Origin: Petrolisthes cinctipes
Taxonomy: Eukaryota; Arthropoda; Malacostraca; Decapoda; Porcellanidae
Assembly (NCBI GenBank): GCA_033782935.1
Contig: JAWQEG010000501.1
Span: forward strand, 1,197,001 to 1,261,000
Direction: 5' to 3'
DNA: 64,000 bases
This document shows, piece by piece, positions 1 through 9,060 of the stretch. Every line of letters starts with the position of its first letter. The stretch's first letter is position 1. The notes under the pieces were generated by a model that was not told the DNA's origin, made no database searches, and saw only the letters and a list, made by a program, of their open reading frames with translations. The position numbers and the translations under genes were made by a program.

Positions 1-345
1 TATAAAACCATCGTAATAATGGAACTACCTGACTGATTATGTGGATATGGATACTGAGTTTGTTGGATATAATTAAGACTGACAAGTATAGTTGAGGAGG
101 ATCATAACAGACCAAAGCCACTGTTGAATTGGCCCTTAGTCTCTAAAAGTCTACAGTATATTATTGGTCTTGGAGCTGTATATAACAAGACAGATATGTT
201 TTAGTGTAGGTTGTTCTTGTCATTATTTATGCTTTCCGATCTCGTCTTTTATTTAATAAATGAATGTCACTTGCTCATCAAACTGTCACGTTAGGCCTCG
301 TCCCCTCGGACTGACACTTCGCCCCACACACACAGACAAAAGCAA
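1..345. other. Flank left of the DIRS element, no gene
   Basis: No coding sequence is recognised. Near 136-162 the sequence ends in a motif (ccactgttgaattggccc followed by tta) that resembles the terminal inverted repeat of the Harbinger-like element at 22201-23438, so the first ~160 bases may be the right end of a related DNA transposon cut by the window edge. This rests on about 20 bases only. Confidence 0.3.
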
Positions 346-569
346 TATTATTGGTATAGTGAAACCAGCACAGCTGATTTGCTATAGAATAGGCCCCTTC
401 ACAAGCCCAGGCCCCGTATAGGCATAATCTGGGTTGGAAGGGTCAATTCCGTGACGTTCATCAGAAGTAAATAAAATTCAAATCTGGCGCTGTACTGATA
501 GTGGAGCCACCTGGTGGTGGTGAGGTGAGGTATCAAGCCCCTCCTCCGCTGAATACCGCTCGCCCACTC
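346..569 (+). repeat. DIRS left terminal inverted repeat
   Basis: Bases 358-569 match the reverse complement of 8136-8346. The first twelve bases (346-357) are outside that match and recur only in the internal complementary region, as expected for a left-end extension in DIRS elements. Confidence 0.88.
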
Positions 570-840
570 TGTCGCGGAACACGTCTCAGTCAACATCTAC
601 GCTCCTCGCTGCTACGCTATGGTATTGTGTCGCGTGTTCCTGCTAATTTTTTCTTTTGTGTTCTAGTGGCTAGCCTGCTTTGCAGATGTATCATGTGTGT
701 TTTCTAGGAGGGTTTTAGGTGTTTATGGGGGTTTTTTCTTCGTTAGGACTTAGTTCTTTTCCTTAAGCGAAGGGGGCTTTTCAGCCCTTGTTTTCGGAGT
801 TTTTCTCCGTCTGTCCCCCCTTTCACTGTTCCTCCTGCCA

Positions 841-1446
841 CTATAGTCAAACCAGAATATACTGAGCCCTAGGGTGGGGTCCGGATTAAGAGCGGCATTG
901 CCAAATCATCACCAAAACAAACCCATATCGTTAAAATTTTAATGCATAAGCCAATTTGTAGTAGCTCTAAGTATTCGATATATAATACAATGTTAAAAAG
1001 AAGTATTTATAATGACGAGTTAGGTTCATTGTAAATATATTTACAACTCTATACAACATGTGACATGCTATTTTGTACATGCTGCCACATCTCCTGTGAC
1101 AAAGGGTTAATGGCGGGTCAAGGACGCGTGTACTCATGTCAGTCACCTGGTCATTCTCACACCAACCACTATGGACGACACATCTCCCAAGCGCGTCGGT
1201 GTTCTCCACAGCGAAGCCAAGGAAATTATTTATAATGTAAATAGATATTTCCTCCATGAGAAGGCCAATATAGGACCCCTATTAGATCCCTCTCAGTCAG
1301 TTGCTCGTACAGCGAAGGCAACCCCATTAAATTTATCACAGAGAATGTTGGATACCATGTGGGTATGTTTTGGTGGTGATTTGGCAACGCCGCTCTTAAT
1401 CCTCGACCCTACCCGAAGGCTCAGTACATTCTGGTTTGACTATAGT
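841..1446. mobile_element. Nested TIR DNA transposon remnant in the DIRS leader
   Basis: The ends form a long imperfect inverted repeat: about 85 bases from 841 (ctatagtcaaaccagaat...) pair with the reverse complement of about 1355-1446 (...attctggtttgactatag). The palindromic ctatag ends make the target duplication ambiguous, but a TA duplication fits, as in Tc1/mariner-type elements. At about 605 bp it is too short for a full transposase. The middle holds the start of one on the plus strand. Confidence 0.7.
1171..1350 (+). pseudogene. Truncated N-terminal domain of a transposase-like protein
   Basis: An ATG at 1171 opens a frame of about 60 recognisable residues, beginning MDDTSPKRV. A stretch running SEAKEIIYNVNRYF, then a lysine-rich turn and a VARTAKAT motif resembles the N-terminal helix-turn-helix segment found ahead of DDE-type transposases in many arthropod genomes. 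After about residue 58 the frame runs into the right terminal inverted repeat, so the catalytic part is missing. This is a remnant inside the nested TIR element. The family assignment is by pattern only. Confidence 0.4.
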
Positions 1447-1944
1447 ACATGCTTCGTGTGTATTTTATCGGGGTTTCTGGGGTTTTTTAGCGAGGTTAGT
1501 GGGCGCCACGTGGGACTTCTCCGCCCCACGTGGTGAGCACATGTGGTCTTTGCAGCCCTTCCTCTTGCCTTCCCCGATTATTATGTGTCCCCTCTCGGTA
1601 AGGGGGAGTGAGAATTGTGCCCTGGTTCTCTCTTCCTCTCCCGGGCGGGGTTTTTTTATTTTATTTTTGGGGTTTTTCCATTATTTTCAGCCTGGAGTGT
1701 TTCTTCTCAGGCTATCGGGTCCCCTCCTACCCCTCCTTCTGGTTCATTCTGTCCGGGGGGCCCTTAGTTACCCGCTCCATGTGGCGGACTGTTTTGGTTT
1801 TACGGGGTTTTTCCCTGGGCGGCTGCGCGAGTGTGGGGGATCGTGTCCTGGTCCCCAGGTACAGCGGGCGTGTCCCGCGCTTCTTTCCTTCGGGGAGGAT
1901 GGGTTTCGTGTCTTCTGTGTTCCAGTGTTTGCACGTGTTAACCC

Positions 1945-4341
1945 ATGTTTGTGTATTCTTTTCTCCCTCAGCCTACTCGTGCCCTTTGTGCTGCCTCAGG
2001 ATGTACCGTGCGGGTCTCGCCTGACGGACACCTGCACTGTTCACCTCACGCACCCTGCTTCACTCCCTTGGGTTACGACCCTTTGGCGTGTGGTGTGTGC
2101 CGCCCTTGGGCTGAGTTGTGTCGGGTTACCTCCCCTTCTGCCCGCTCCAAGCTCCCTGCCCTTGCTTCTCTTCGTATGGCATGGACGAGGGCTAGGAGAA
2201 TGGCCCACAAACGAGACGGTTCTTCTTTGGCGTGGGTGGACCCGATTTTGGGAGCGGACCTGGGTTTATTCAGGACCCGTTACCCTTCTTCCTGTCTCTC
2301 GGAGTCTCAGGGGCTAGAACCTCCTGAGGCCCGAGAGATTGAGCCTCCTTCCCTAGGCGGTACTACGACTCCTTCTCGGGCTTATCCCCCCGGGAATCGA
2401 GCGAGTCTGTCGCGCTGGTTCTCCCGACTGCCTCACCGGTACAAGGGCCCAGCAGGGAACCCCCAGCTTCGCCTCCTGCTAGAGCTGGCTCCTCAGGCCT
2501 CTCTAGAGGACGCAAGCGTTCAGCTAAGAGGTCCCGCCACTCCAGGAAGTCCCGTGCTCGTCGCCGTTCTCCTTCCTCCTCTTCTTCGTCGTCCTCTTCC
2601 TCTTCTTCGTCGTCGGGGAGCTCTCCTTCGCCCGCCCGCAAATCCCGCAAGGGTAAGCGGGGGGGGGACAGCCCCTCGTCGAGGAAGATACTTAAGATCT
2701 TCCACGCCCTCATTCCTCACGCTTATCCTGGGGCTTCCGTCGCACAGCCTCCGGCTGTCGCTACGGAACCCGCTCCTGTTCCCCCGCCTCCCGCTGCTGC
2801 TCCCGTCGAGGGCACGAGTCCTCCCGGGGATGTGGGAGTCCTTTTCGTGCCTCCCGTTTCCCCGGGGCTCGAGTCTCCGTCGGGGGACGTAGCTGAGGAG
2901 TTGGTTACCTCCGCACCTCCGTCCCCGTCACCCCCTCCTTCGGGAGACGGATACCTTCCCTACTCTTGGTCTCTTCTCCCTCCTACCTGGACCCACTCTT
3001 CGGAGGAGGGCAGACTGGTGGCTTGGTCTCCGGACACGGCTCAACCAGACGTATGGATCCGGAGGGATGACGTCGTGGTGAAGTGGGGGGCAGATGAGAA
3101 GGGCGAGGCTATTCCCTTCTACAAGGTCCGTCCTATCTCAGCACCCGTACCCACTTCATCTAGGGTGTCCTCTGCGGCGACCCTGGACGCGATGGGTTTT
3201 CTGGTGGAGTACAGCCAGCTACACTTGTCCGGGGCTTGGAGGATTGACCGCTCCCACGGTAACACGGCTCTCCTCCTTTCCCCAGACGCGTACTTCCCGG
3301 GGGATAAGGGCGAAGGGGACCTGGACATTCCAGCCCTTCTCCTTAAGTCCCTGGACCACCAGAGAAACAACGCGCCCAGGAAGCCCCCTCCTCCGTCTTT
3401 CCCCGTCATCCTCCCTCATTCCCGGGCCCCCCCGGGCTTGAGGGAGTGCCTGTGGAAGACGGAGAAGGAGCCCCCGGTCCCCTATCAGCTGAAGGAGCCC
3501 GATGGCAAGTTGCGACAGGCGGAGTCTGCTACCCGTCTAGAGTTGGCCCACACCATCTCCACGGGGGCAGCCGCCTCGTTGATTAGGGACTGCCTCAACG
3601 CCCTAACCAACTCCTACCACGAGATGTCGGGTGTACAGCTAGCGTGAGTACCTTACTCGTGTGTCATGTTTTTTAGGGATACTGGGTAGAGGGTCTCTCT
3701 GTTACTCCCGGGTACTTATCCCCGGGTTCGCTCGGTTTTTTCCTTGTTTACCCCTTACAGTGACACCCTCTCTTCCATGGCCACCGTGATGGAGGGCGTG
3801 GCGGCGATGGCGACCCACTTCATGCGGGAGGAGGCGAAGGCGTTCGCCGAGGCGAGACTGGCAGCCCGCCAGGCGGCGGCTAAATCTGCGCCGGAGATGG
3901 CACAGAGGGGAGTGGTGCGAGCTGCCCCCTTGTCCCCCGCCCTCTTTGACCAACCGGCGACAGACACGATCTTCGCCTCCCTCCCAGCGGTAATCAATTT
4001 ACCAAAACCCTCCACCTCCAAGTAAGTACCTCTCGTGTTCGTCTTACCCGAGTTGTCACGGGGGTGAAATGAAAGGTTTTTCGGGTCTACTTTGGTTCCT
4101 AATCATTCTGTTTGTCCGTAGGCCACGTGCCCCACAGCCAGCCAGACCAGCCTACCAGCCCCGGAGGCCCTCCCAGCCCTCCAGGCTACCGAGGCCCTCC
4201 TATCCCACTCCCCCGAGAGCACACAACAGGCCCTCCCAGAGGGGCCAGCAGCCGTTTCGAGGAAGGGGACAGGGCTCCAAGTCCTACTCGAAGCCCAAGT
4301 CCTCCTTCAACCACCCCTCCCAGAAGGACCGCGGCACTTGA
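1945..4341 (+). CDS. gag: DIRS Gag-like protein, spliced, with one frameshift
   Basis: The Gag region reads as three exons: about 1945-3643, 3761-4021 and 4122-4341. The N-terminal part (from ATG 1945, or from a splice acceptor at 1969) has a Cys/His-rich segment with the order C-x-H-x-C-x-H-x-C, then a YDP...C-x2-C motif, as in other DIRS Gag proteins. The frame then shifts by one base near 2350 in a C-run. The new frame carries a Ser/Arg-rich stretch with a run of about 14 serines (about 2535-2640), a Pro-rich segment, and a conserved domain at about 2950-3640. The last exon is basic and rich in Pro, Arg and Gln, as expected for nucleic-acid binding. Both exon junctions are in phase 2 and keep the frame open. 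Gag should coat the element RNA. The frameshift may be a real mutation or a sequencing error in the homopolymer. Confidence 0.7.
3644..3760 (+). other. Inferred spliceosomal intron 1 in DIRS gag
   Basis: 117 bases from GTGAGTACC to CCCCTTACAG. Reading through gives an immediate stop (GCG TGA). Removal joins ...V-Q-L-A to D-T-L-S-S-M in the same frame through a split codon (phase 2). Confidence 0.75.
4022..4121 (+). other. Inferred spliceosomal intron 2 in DIRS gag
   Basis: 100 bases from GTAAGTACC to TTGTCCGTAG. Unspliced, the frame stops at AAG TAA. Splicing joins ...P-S-T-S-K to P-R-A-P-Q-P in frame (phase 2). Confidence 0.75.
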
Positions 4342-6430
4342 GGGTCCCACTCTGGGCTGCCTCACAGGGTGGTCAGCAGCCTGGCCCACCCACGGCTGGG
4401 CAGCAAGGATAATTCGCCAGGGGCTGTCATGGCCCTGGATTACTGTTCCGGTGAGTAACTGTCATCTTTCCTTTCTGACATATGAATTATGCCTAATCCC
4501 GTCCTTGGGCTACCGTTAGGTCAAAATCAGATTTTCCCTTGCGGTCAAAATCTCTGCCTCTCCTGTCATTTACCCCCCAACCACCCCCGGGTCCCTCGGG
4601 CCCCGGGGGATTAGGATTAACGGTACTCTCACTGACACCTGTCTTCTCCCGTTACAGCCACTACGTCTACCTCCTGCCTCAACCAAAGTGTCACTTTCGG
4701 TCGTCCCGCATGTGTTAGAAATGCGGGAAAAAGGGGTAGTGGAGCGGGCGACGGGAAGGGTCTTTCTTTCTCGTTTATTCACGGTCCCCAAAAAGGACCA
4801 TTGAAAAACGAGATTGGTGATGGACCTGAGCAAGCTAAACAAATTCGTGAAAACGTTACATTTCAGGATGGTTTCGGTTGCTCAGGTCCGCACAGTTCTG
4901 AGGAAGGGAGACTGGTTAGCATCCCTGGATCTCAAGGATGCGTACTGGCACGTCCCGATCCACCCCAGGTTTCGCCGCTTTCTGGCCTTCCAGGTGGGGA
5001 CCGAGACGTTCCAGTTTACCAGGCTCCCTTTCGGTCTTTCTCTAGCTCCGCGAGTCTTCACAAAACTCGTGAGGGTGTTGGCATCCCGTCTGGCAGAGGC
5101 GGGTGTTCCCACCCTCATGTACCTGGACGATTGGTTGCTTCACGCCCCTTCCAAGGAGCAGGTAGCAAACAACGTCCGGGTAGCGAGGGGAGTGCTAGAG
5201 GAAATGGGGTTCCTGTTGAACATCCCCAAGTCCTCTCTCACCCCCACTCGCAAGCTGTGTTGGCTAGGAATAGAGTGGGACTCTCTTTCGGCCACCCTCT
5301 CTCTCGCTCCAGACAACGCCCGCTGGACCCTCCGCCACGTCCGCCAGGCGCATTTTTCCCGTACTTTCTCTCGCCGCCAGTGGGAATCATTGCTCGGGTC
5401 CCTAAATTTCGCGGCCCCTGCAATGCCCCTGGGACGATTGAAACACAGGAGGCTGACGCGGGAGGTAAACCTCCACCTGTCCCCTCCACACAGGGACCTT
5501 CCCAGGCAAGTGTCCCCCTCGCTCCACCGCCTCCTTCGCCCCTGGCTACGTCCCGGTGCCCTGCGTCAGCGGGTCCCCTGGGTGTTCCCTCCCCCGGGGA
5601 TCACGGTGGCGACAGACGCATCGGACGTAGGCTGGGGATACCAGTCTTGCCTGGGACATCAACGGTGCGGGGGATGGAAGGAAGGGGAAAGGCTACTGCA
5701 CATCAACGCCCGGGAGTTGATGGTAGCGAAGGAATGGCTCAACAGACACCCTCAGTTTGCCAGGATAGGCGTCCGCTTCGATATGGACAACGTTGCGGCC
5801 GTGCAATGCCTACAGAAACAGGGCACCGCACGGTCGGAAATTCTCCTGTCCCTGTCAGAACAGATTTTCGCAATAGCGGCCAAGAGGGACATTCACCTCT
5901 CGGCCCGCTACGTGCCAGGGCGGGAGAACGATTGGGCGGACGCCCTATCCAGGTTCAGGGGGACGTCAGTCGAGTGGCAACTGCGTCCCCTTGTGTTCGA
6001 GTCTCTCTGCCTTCGCTACGGGACACCGGAGGTGGACCTATTCGCCTCTCCATCCACGGCCCTACTCCCTCTGTTCCTGACATTCTCATCCAGAACAGAG
6101 GCGGGAGGCCCGGACGCCTTCACGGAGGACTGGAACAGGTGGGGTCATCTCTACCTCTTCCCACCCCCAGCCACTTCAGTCCTCCTGAAGGCGATCCTCA
6201 AGCTGCGCACGTTCAGGGGGAGGGTTCTCCTCATAGCCCCCCTCTGGCCAGCACAGCCGTGGTTCGGAGAGTTGTCCCGGTGGTGCCCTCATCCCCTTCA
6301 GTTGGGATCGGCGTGCCTCTCCAGCACCCTGTCTGCACCACTCCAAGCGTCACTGAAACTACACGCTTGGAGTTTCTACGGGGAGTCCTCAGCAAAAGGT
6401 TCACTAAGGAGACAGTGGACAAGATGTTGA
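4338..6430 (+). CDS. DIRS reverse transcriptase / RNase H / methyltransferase-like protein, one in-frame stop
   Basis: Two exons are inferred: up to 4450, then 4658-6430. The first ends ...W-P-W-I-T-V-P and overlaps the last Gag exon in another frame; its true start is not visible. The second carries the RT fingers and palm (FLSRLFTVPKKD, then DLSKLNKF, SLDLKDAYWHVPI, FQFTRLPFGL, and the catalytic YLDDW at about 5119-5133). RNase H follows with ATDAS near 5613, INAREL, a DMDN motif and ADALSR. The C-terminal part (VDLFAS, DAF..DW, FPPP, LIAPLWPAQPWF) matches the Dam-like methyltransferase domain that DIRS elements carry, whose role is unknown. A TGA at 4802-4804 lies in frame just after PKKD, in a conserved part of the fingers. 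It is the only stop between 4658 and 6428 and looks like a nonsense mutation. The protein would make cDNA from the element RNA. Confidence 0.85.
4451..4657 (+). other. Inferred spliceosomal intron 3, before the RT core
   Basis: 207 bases from GTGAGTAACT to CTTCTCCCGTTACAG. The upstream frame would stop at 4517-4519. Splicing is at a codon boundary (phase 0) and joins the short RT N-terminal exon to the exon beginning P-L-R-L-P-P. Confidence 0.7.
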
Positions 6431-7410
6431 GGGCTCATCGTCAGTCTTCGGTGCGACAATACGAATCGTGCTGGAAAAGATTCCAGGACTTCTTGCGAAG
6501 ACACCCCTCCAGGGTCATCTCGGAGGACACAGTCCTGGAATTCCTCACGTGGCTCGCCGATTCCACCAACAGGGCCCCGGCGACGGTGCTTGCGCATCAC
6601 GCAGCCCTGTCTGATCCCCTCCTCCTGGGTTTTAACATTAAGGTTTCGGAGAGGCCTCTCTCTCTCCTGAGGATGGGGATTCGGGCGGGGACCGCACCTC
6701 ACCGGGCCCAGACACCCTCCTGGTCCCTTCATCGTGTCCTTTCCTACCTGACCTTCGGGGGGGTCCCTCTGGAGGTTTGTCACCTCCTCCAGAAAGCTCT
6801 CTTCCTGCTCGCCTTAGCTACAGGTTACAGGGCTTCTCAGTTGGCAGCCCTGACCCGTCACACAGCCTTTTCTTCAGTAACCCCTAACCTTACTTCCTTA
6901 ACCATTTCCCCCTCTCCTGCTTTTCTAGCTAAGAACGAGCAGGCTGACAACAGAATTGGCCCTCTCGCAGTACCCTCGTTCCTGAGGGATGTAAATTTCC
7001 ACCCCCTCTGCCCAGTCCACGCCTTTGTTGCATACGTGGAGGCGACGAGAGGGGCTTCTCCGGACCACCTCTTCTACAACTCTAGGTCCGGTAACCCTCT
7101 CTTCCCTAGGTCAATCGCTCGCCTTCTCTGCCGAGTGATAGAGAACGGGGATCCCGGACACGCCCCGAGGGCTCACAGCGTTAGGGGCGTGGCCGCCTCC
7201 CTCGCCTTCCTCAGGACTCACTCGGTGGAGAGGGTCAGGGATTTGGGGGGCGGGGCGTCCACTTCCTCCTTCAGGACGAGGTACCTGTTCCACTCGCTCT
7301 CCCCTACCCCCTGTGTGGCTATGGGTACTCCACCTTCTATTCCCCAGGGTCCCCGCGGGAGACACATGGGGGGGATGGGCCGCCCGAAGAGAAAAGGTCG
7401 GGTGATTTAA
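6352..7410 (+). CDS. DIRS tyrosine recombinase (integrase)
   Basis: A phage-integrase-type tyrosine recombinase in a different frame from RT, whose end it overlaps. The frame is open from 4801, but only the part after about 6350 has family features; the first methionine there is at 6424. An N-terminal core-binding-like domain (RQYESCWKRFQDFL... FLTWLAD) leads to the catalytic domain. The active-site residues are visible: Arg in TGYRASQL (6829-6831), His and Arg of HSVRG (7173-7184), and the nucleophile Tyr in TRYL (7282-7284). The Trp/His usually found before the Tyr is not obvious (GGGASTS). It should insert circular element DNA by strand exchange. The C-terminal tail is short and basic. No frame damage is seen. 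Confidence 0.85.
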   Translation, partial: TETTRLEFLRGVLSKRFTKETVDKMLRAHRQSSVRQYESCWKRFQDFLRRHPSRVISEDTVLEFLTWLADSTNRAPATVLAHHAALSDPLLLGFNIKVSERPLSLLRMGIRAGTAPHRAQTPSWSLHRVLSYLTFGGVPLEVCHLLQKALFLLALATGYRASQLAALTRHTAFSSVTPNLTSLTISPSPAFLAKNEQADNRIGPLAVPSFLRDVNFHPLCPVHAFVAYVEATRGASPDHLFYNSRSGNPLFPRSIARLLCRVIENGDPGHAPRAHSVRGVAASLAFLRTHSVERVRDLGGGASTSSFRTRYLFHSLSPTPCVAMGTPPSIPQGPRGRHMGGMGRPKRKGRVI

Positions 7411-7979
7411 GTCCCGTCACATCATCCCATACCTCATCCACATCTTGTACAGCTTCATACTCATCCCCATTCTTTACGTGTACATATGGTGAGAGAGACT
7501 AAAATAAATTACATTGTTACGGAATTCTTGTGTATTCATTTTCCAAACAATTACTTTACTACGATGAGTGACAGGAGATATTATTACACAGGGTATCTGG
7601 ATCCTAGTGTCCTCCTTCATCCCCTCGGGATCACATTACCTGAGCGAGGGCCATAGCCCTAACTCAGAAGACTTGAATAAGGGGGGGGGGAAGGGGGGGG
7701 GTTGCCATGGGCACCTCCCCCCTCCTCTCCTAGGCCCGAACCCTCGAGTCTGCCTATAAAGACTTTATGTGTAACAATTCTGGTCTATAACAGAATGGTC
7801 TACGGTTATATGGTATAAGCTACTTCTCCCCCACCACGGCTATTCACCTAGCCAGTGTCGGGAGGGGCATTAGCTGCTGCCTCACCGGGCTCGGTTATCT
7901 TTCCTGCCCTCCGCTCTCAACCACTCTTAACTAGCACGTGATTGCCTCCACCTCACCTCCCACCTACCGCATCGCATGC
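7411..7979 (+). other. DIRS 3' noncoding segment
   Basis: No gene. An AATAAA polyadenylation signal lies at 7503-7508, within 100 bases of the recombinase stop. G-runs near 7680-7700 are notable. Confidence 0.5.
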
Positions 7980-8082
7980 ATAGCAAATCAGCTGTGCTGG
8001 TTTCACTATACCAATAATAGTGCATTTGTCGCGGCTTCTAGCCGCTTAAATTGTATTTATTGGTTGTGAAACCAGCACAGCT
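7980..8082. repeat. DIRS internal complementary region
   Basis: Bases 7980-8019 are the reverse complement of the left end (346-385), and 8018-8082 of the right end (8331-8394 region). The two parts meet at a 2-base TA overlap. This is the complement of the circle junction expected in the DIRS replication model. Confidence 0.88.
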
Positions 8083-8135
8083 TCTACTGTCCCACCCACC
8101 TCCCGATGCGGCAGGCACTCACTTCTTTCTCATTG

Positions 8136-8394
8136 GAGTGGGCGAGCGGTATTCAGCGGAGGAGGGGCTTGATACCTCACCTCACCACCACCAGGTGGCT
8201 CCACTATCAGTACAGCGCCAGATTTGAATTTTATTTACTTCTGATGAACGTCACGGAATTGACCCTTCCAACCCAGATTATGCCTATACGGGGCCTGGGC
8301 TTGTGAAGGGGCCTATTCTATAGCAAATCAGCTGTGCTGGTTTCACAACCAATAAATACAATTTAAGCGGCTAGAAGCCGCGACAAATGCACTA
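8136..8394 (-). repeat. DIRS right terminal inverted repeat and right-end extension
   Basis: Bases 8136-8346 are the inverted copy of 358-569. Bases 8347-8394 are the right-end extension, present elsewhere only in the internal complementary region. Confidence 0.88.
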
Positions 8395-9060
8395 ATTTTG
8401 CCCGTTCTCCTCTCGCTCGCTTGCCTCGGCCGTGTCTGAGGTGGAAAATGTCTGTGTTTTCACTGCTCCCTCGCCAAGGCGTGAACCGCGAACTTTGGTT
8501 CACGAGAAACGTCTGAAGCACTAACTAGTCTCGTCGCCTGGATGCCAGCAGGCCGACAAGCAGCAAGTCATTCTGAAGGAGGGAGTCTGGGCGCAATTCT
8601 CATTACATTACTCTCAATAGTGAGGAAGTAATTAATACTCACGTAAGCTTAAGTATAACAACCATAAAGTTATGCATGTTTTTTATCACAGTATTTGCCT
8701 AGCAATTTTGCAATGCAATAACGAGGAACAACGTTATCCGTAAAACAATAAAGACCAGTAATTACACTGATAGACGTGCTATATGTTACTAATTTTAGTA
8801 ATGAATTATCTAAAGGAATGTGCCACCTGCCATGCATTGGGTTCCTGTATAAAGAGGGCTTGGAAACTTCAGTTACCGTCCTTGCAATGTGAATAAATTA
8901 CAACCAATATAAAGGATTTACTATATCCCGGGTTTATTGGACGGAATCATTAAAGGGGCCAGATGATGGATAGTTCATGGTGCCGATGCTTGGATTATCT
9001 AATATCCTCAGTTCTTATGTAATTGTTCAAGTGTCAGCGAAGTCAGTAAGGTAGAAGTTG
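8395..9060. other. Intergenic, with a tRNA-like repeat
   Basis: No coding region. About 8460-8545 is related (roughly three quarters identical by eye) to the inverse of 10775-10865. On the minus strand it contains ggttcacgcc, close to a pol III B box, with a possible A box upstream, so a tRNA-derived SINE is possible. The rest shows nothing recognisable. Confidence 0.35.

Larger units (their letters stand above)
570..1944 (+). other. DIRS 5' leader, interrupted by a nested element
   Basis: Noncoding leader between the left repeat and the Gag region, with G- and T-rich runs. It is split by the TIR element at 841-1446. A good acceptor-like site (pyrimidine tract then CAG) lies at about 1955-1969, just inside the first Gag open frame, so an intron in the leader is possible. 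No donor could be assigned. Confidence 0.5.
346..8394 (+). mobile_element. DIRS-type tyrosine-recombinase retrotransposon, nearly complete
   Basis: An 8.05-kb element with the DIRS1 layout: left inverted repeat, Gag region, reverse transcriptase/RNase H with a methyltransferase-like tail, tyrosine recombinase, an internal complementary region and a right inverted repeat. Bases 358-569 are the reverse complement of 8136-8346. The internal region 7980-8082 is the complement of the element's right end joined to its left end, which sets the boundaries at 346 and 8394. DIRS elements are thought to integrate as circles through their recombinase and make no target duplication; none is seen here. The copy carries a Gag frameshift near 2350, a TGA in the RT frame at 4802 and a nested TIR element at 841-1446, so it is probably not autonomous now. 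The coding part is GC-rich compared with the AT-rich surroundings. Confidence 0.9.

Noticed and set aside
4801..6350. The first ~515 codons of the frame that ends in the DIRS recombinase
   Set aside because: It overlaps the RT/RNase H frame, which has the conserved motifs. The low-complexity Pro/Ser/Gly/Arg translation looks like an out-of-frame reading. Only the recombinase part was kept.
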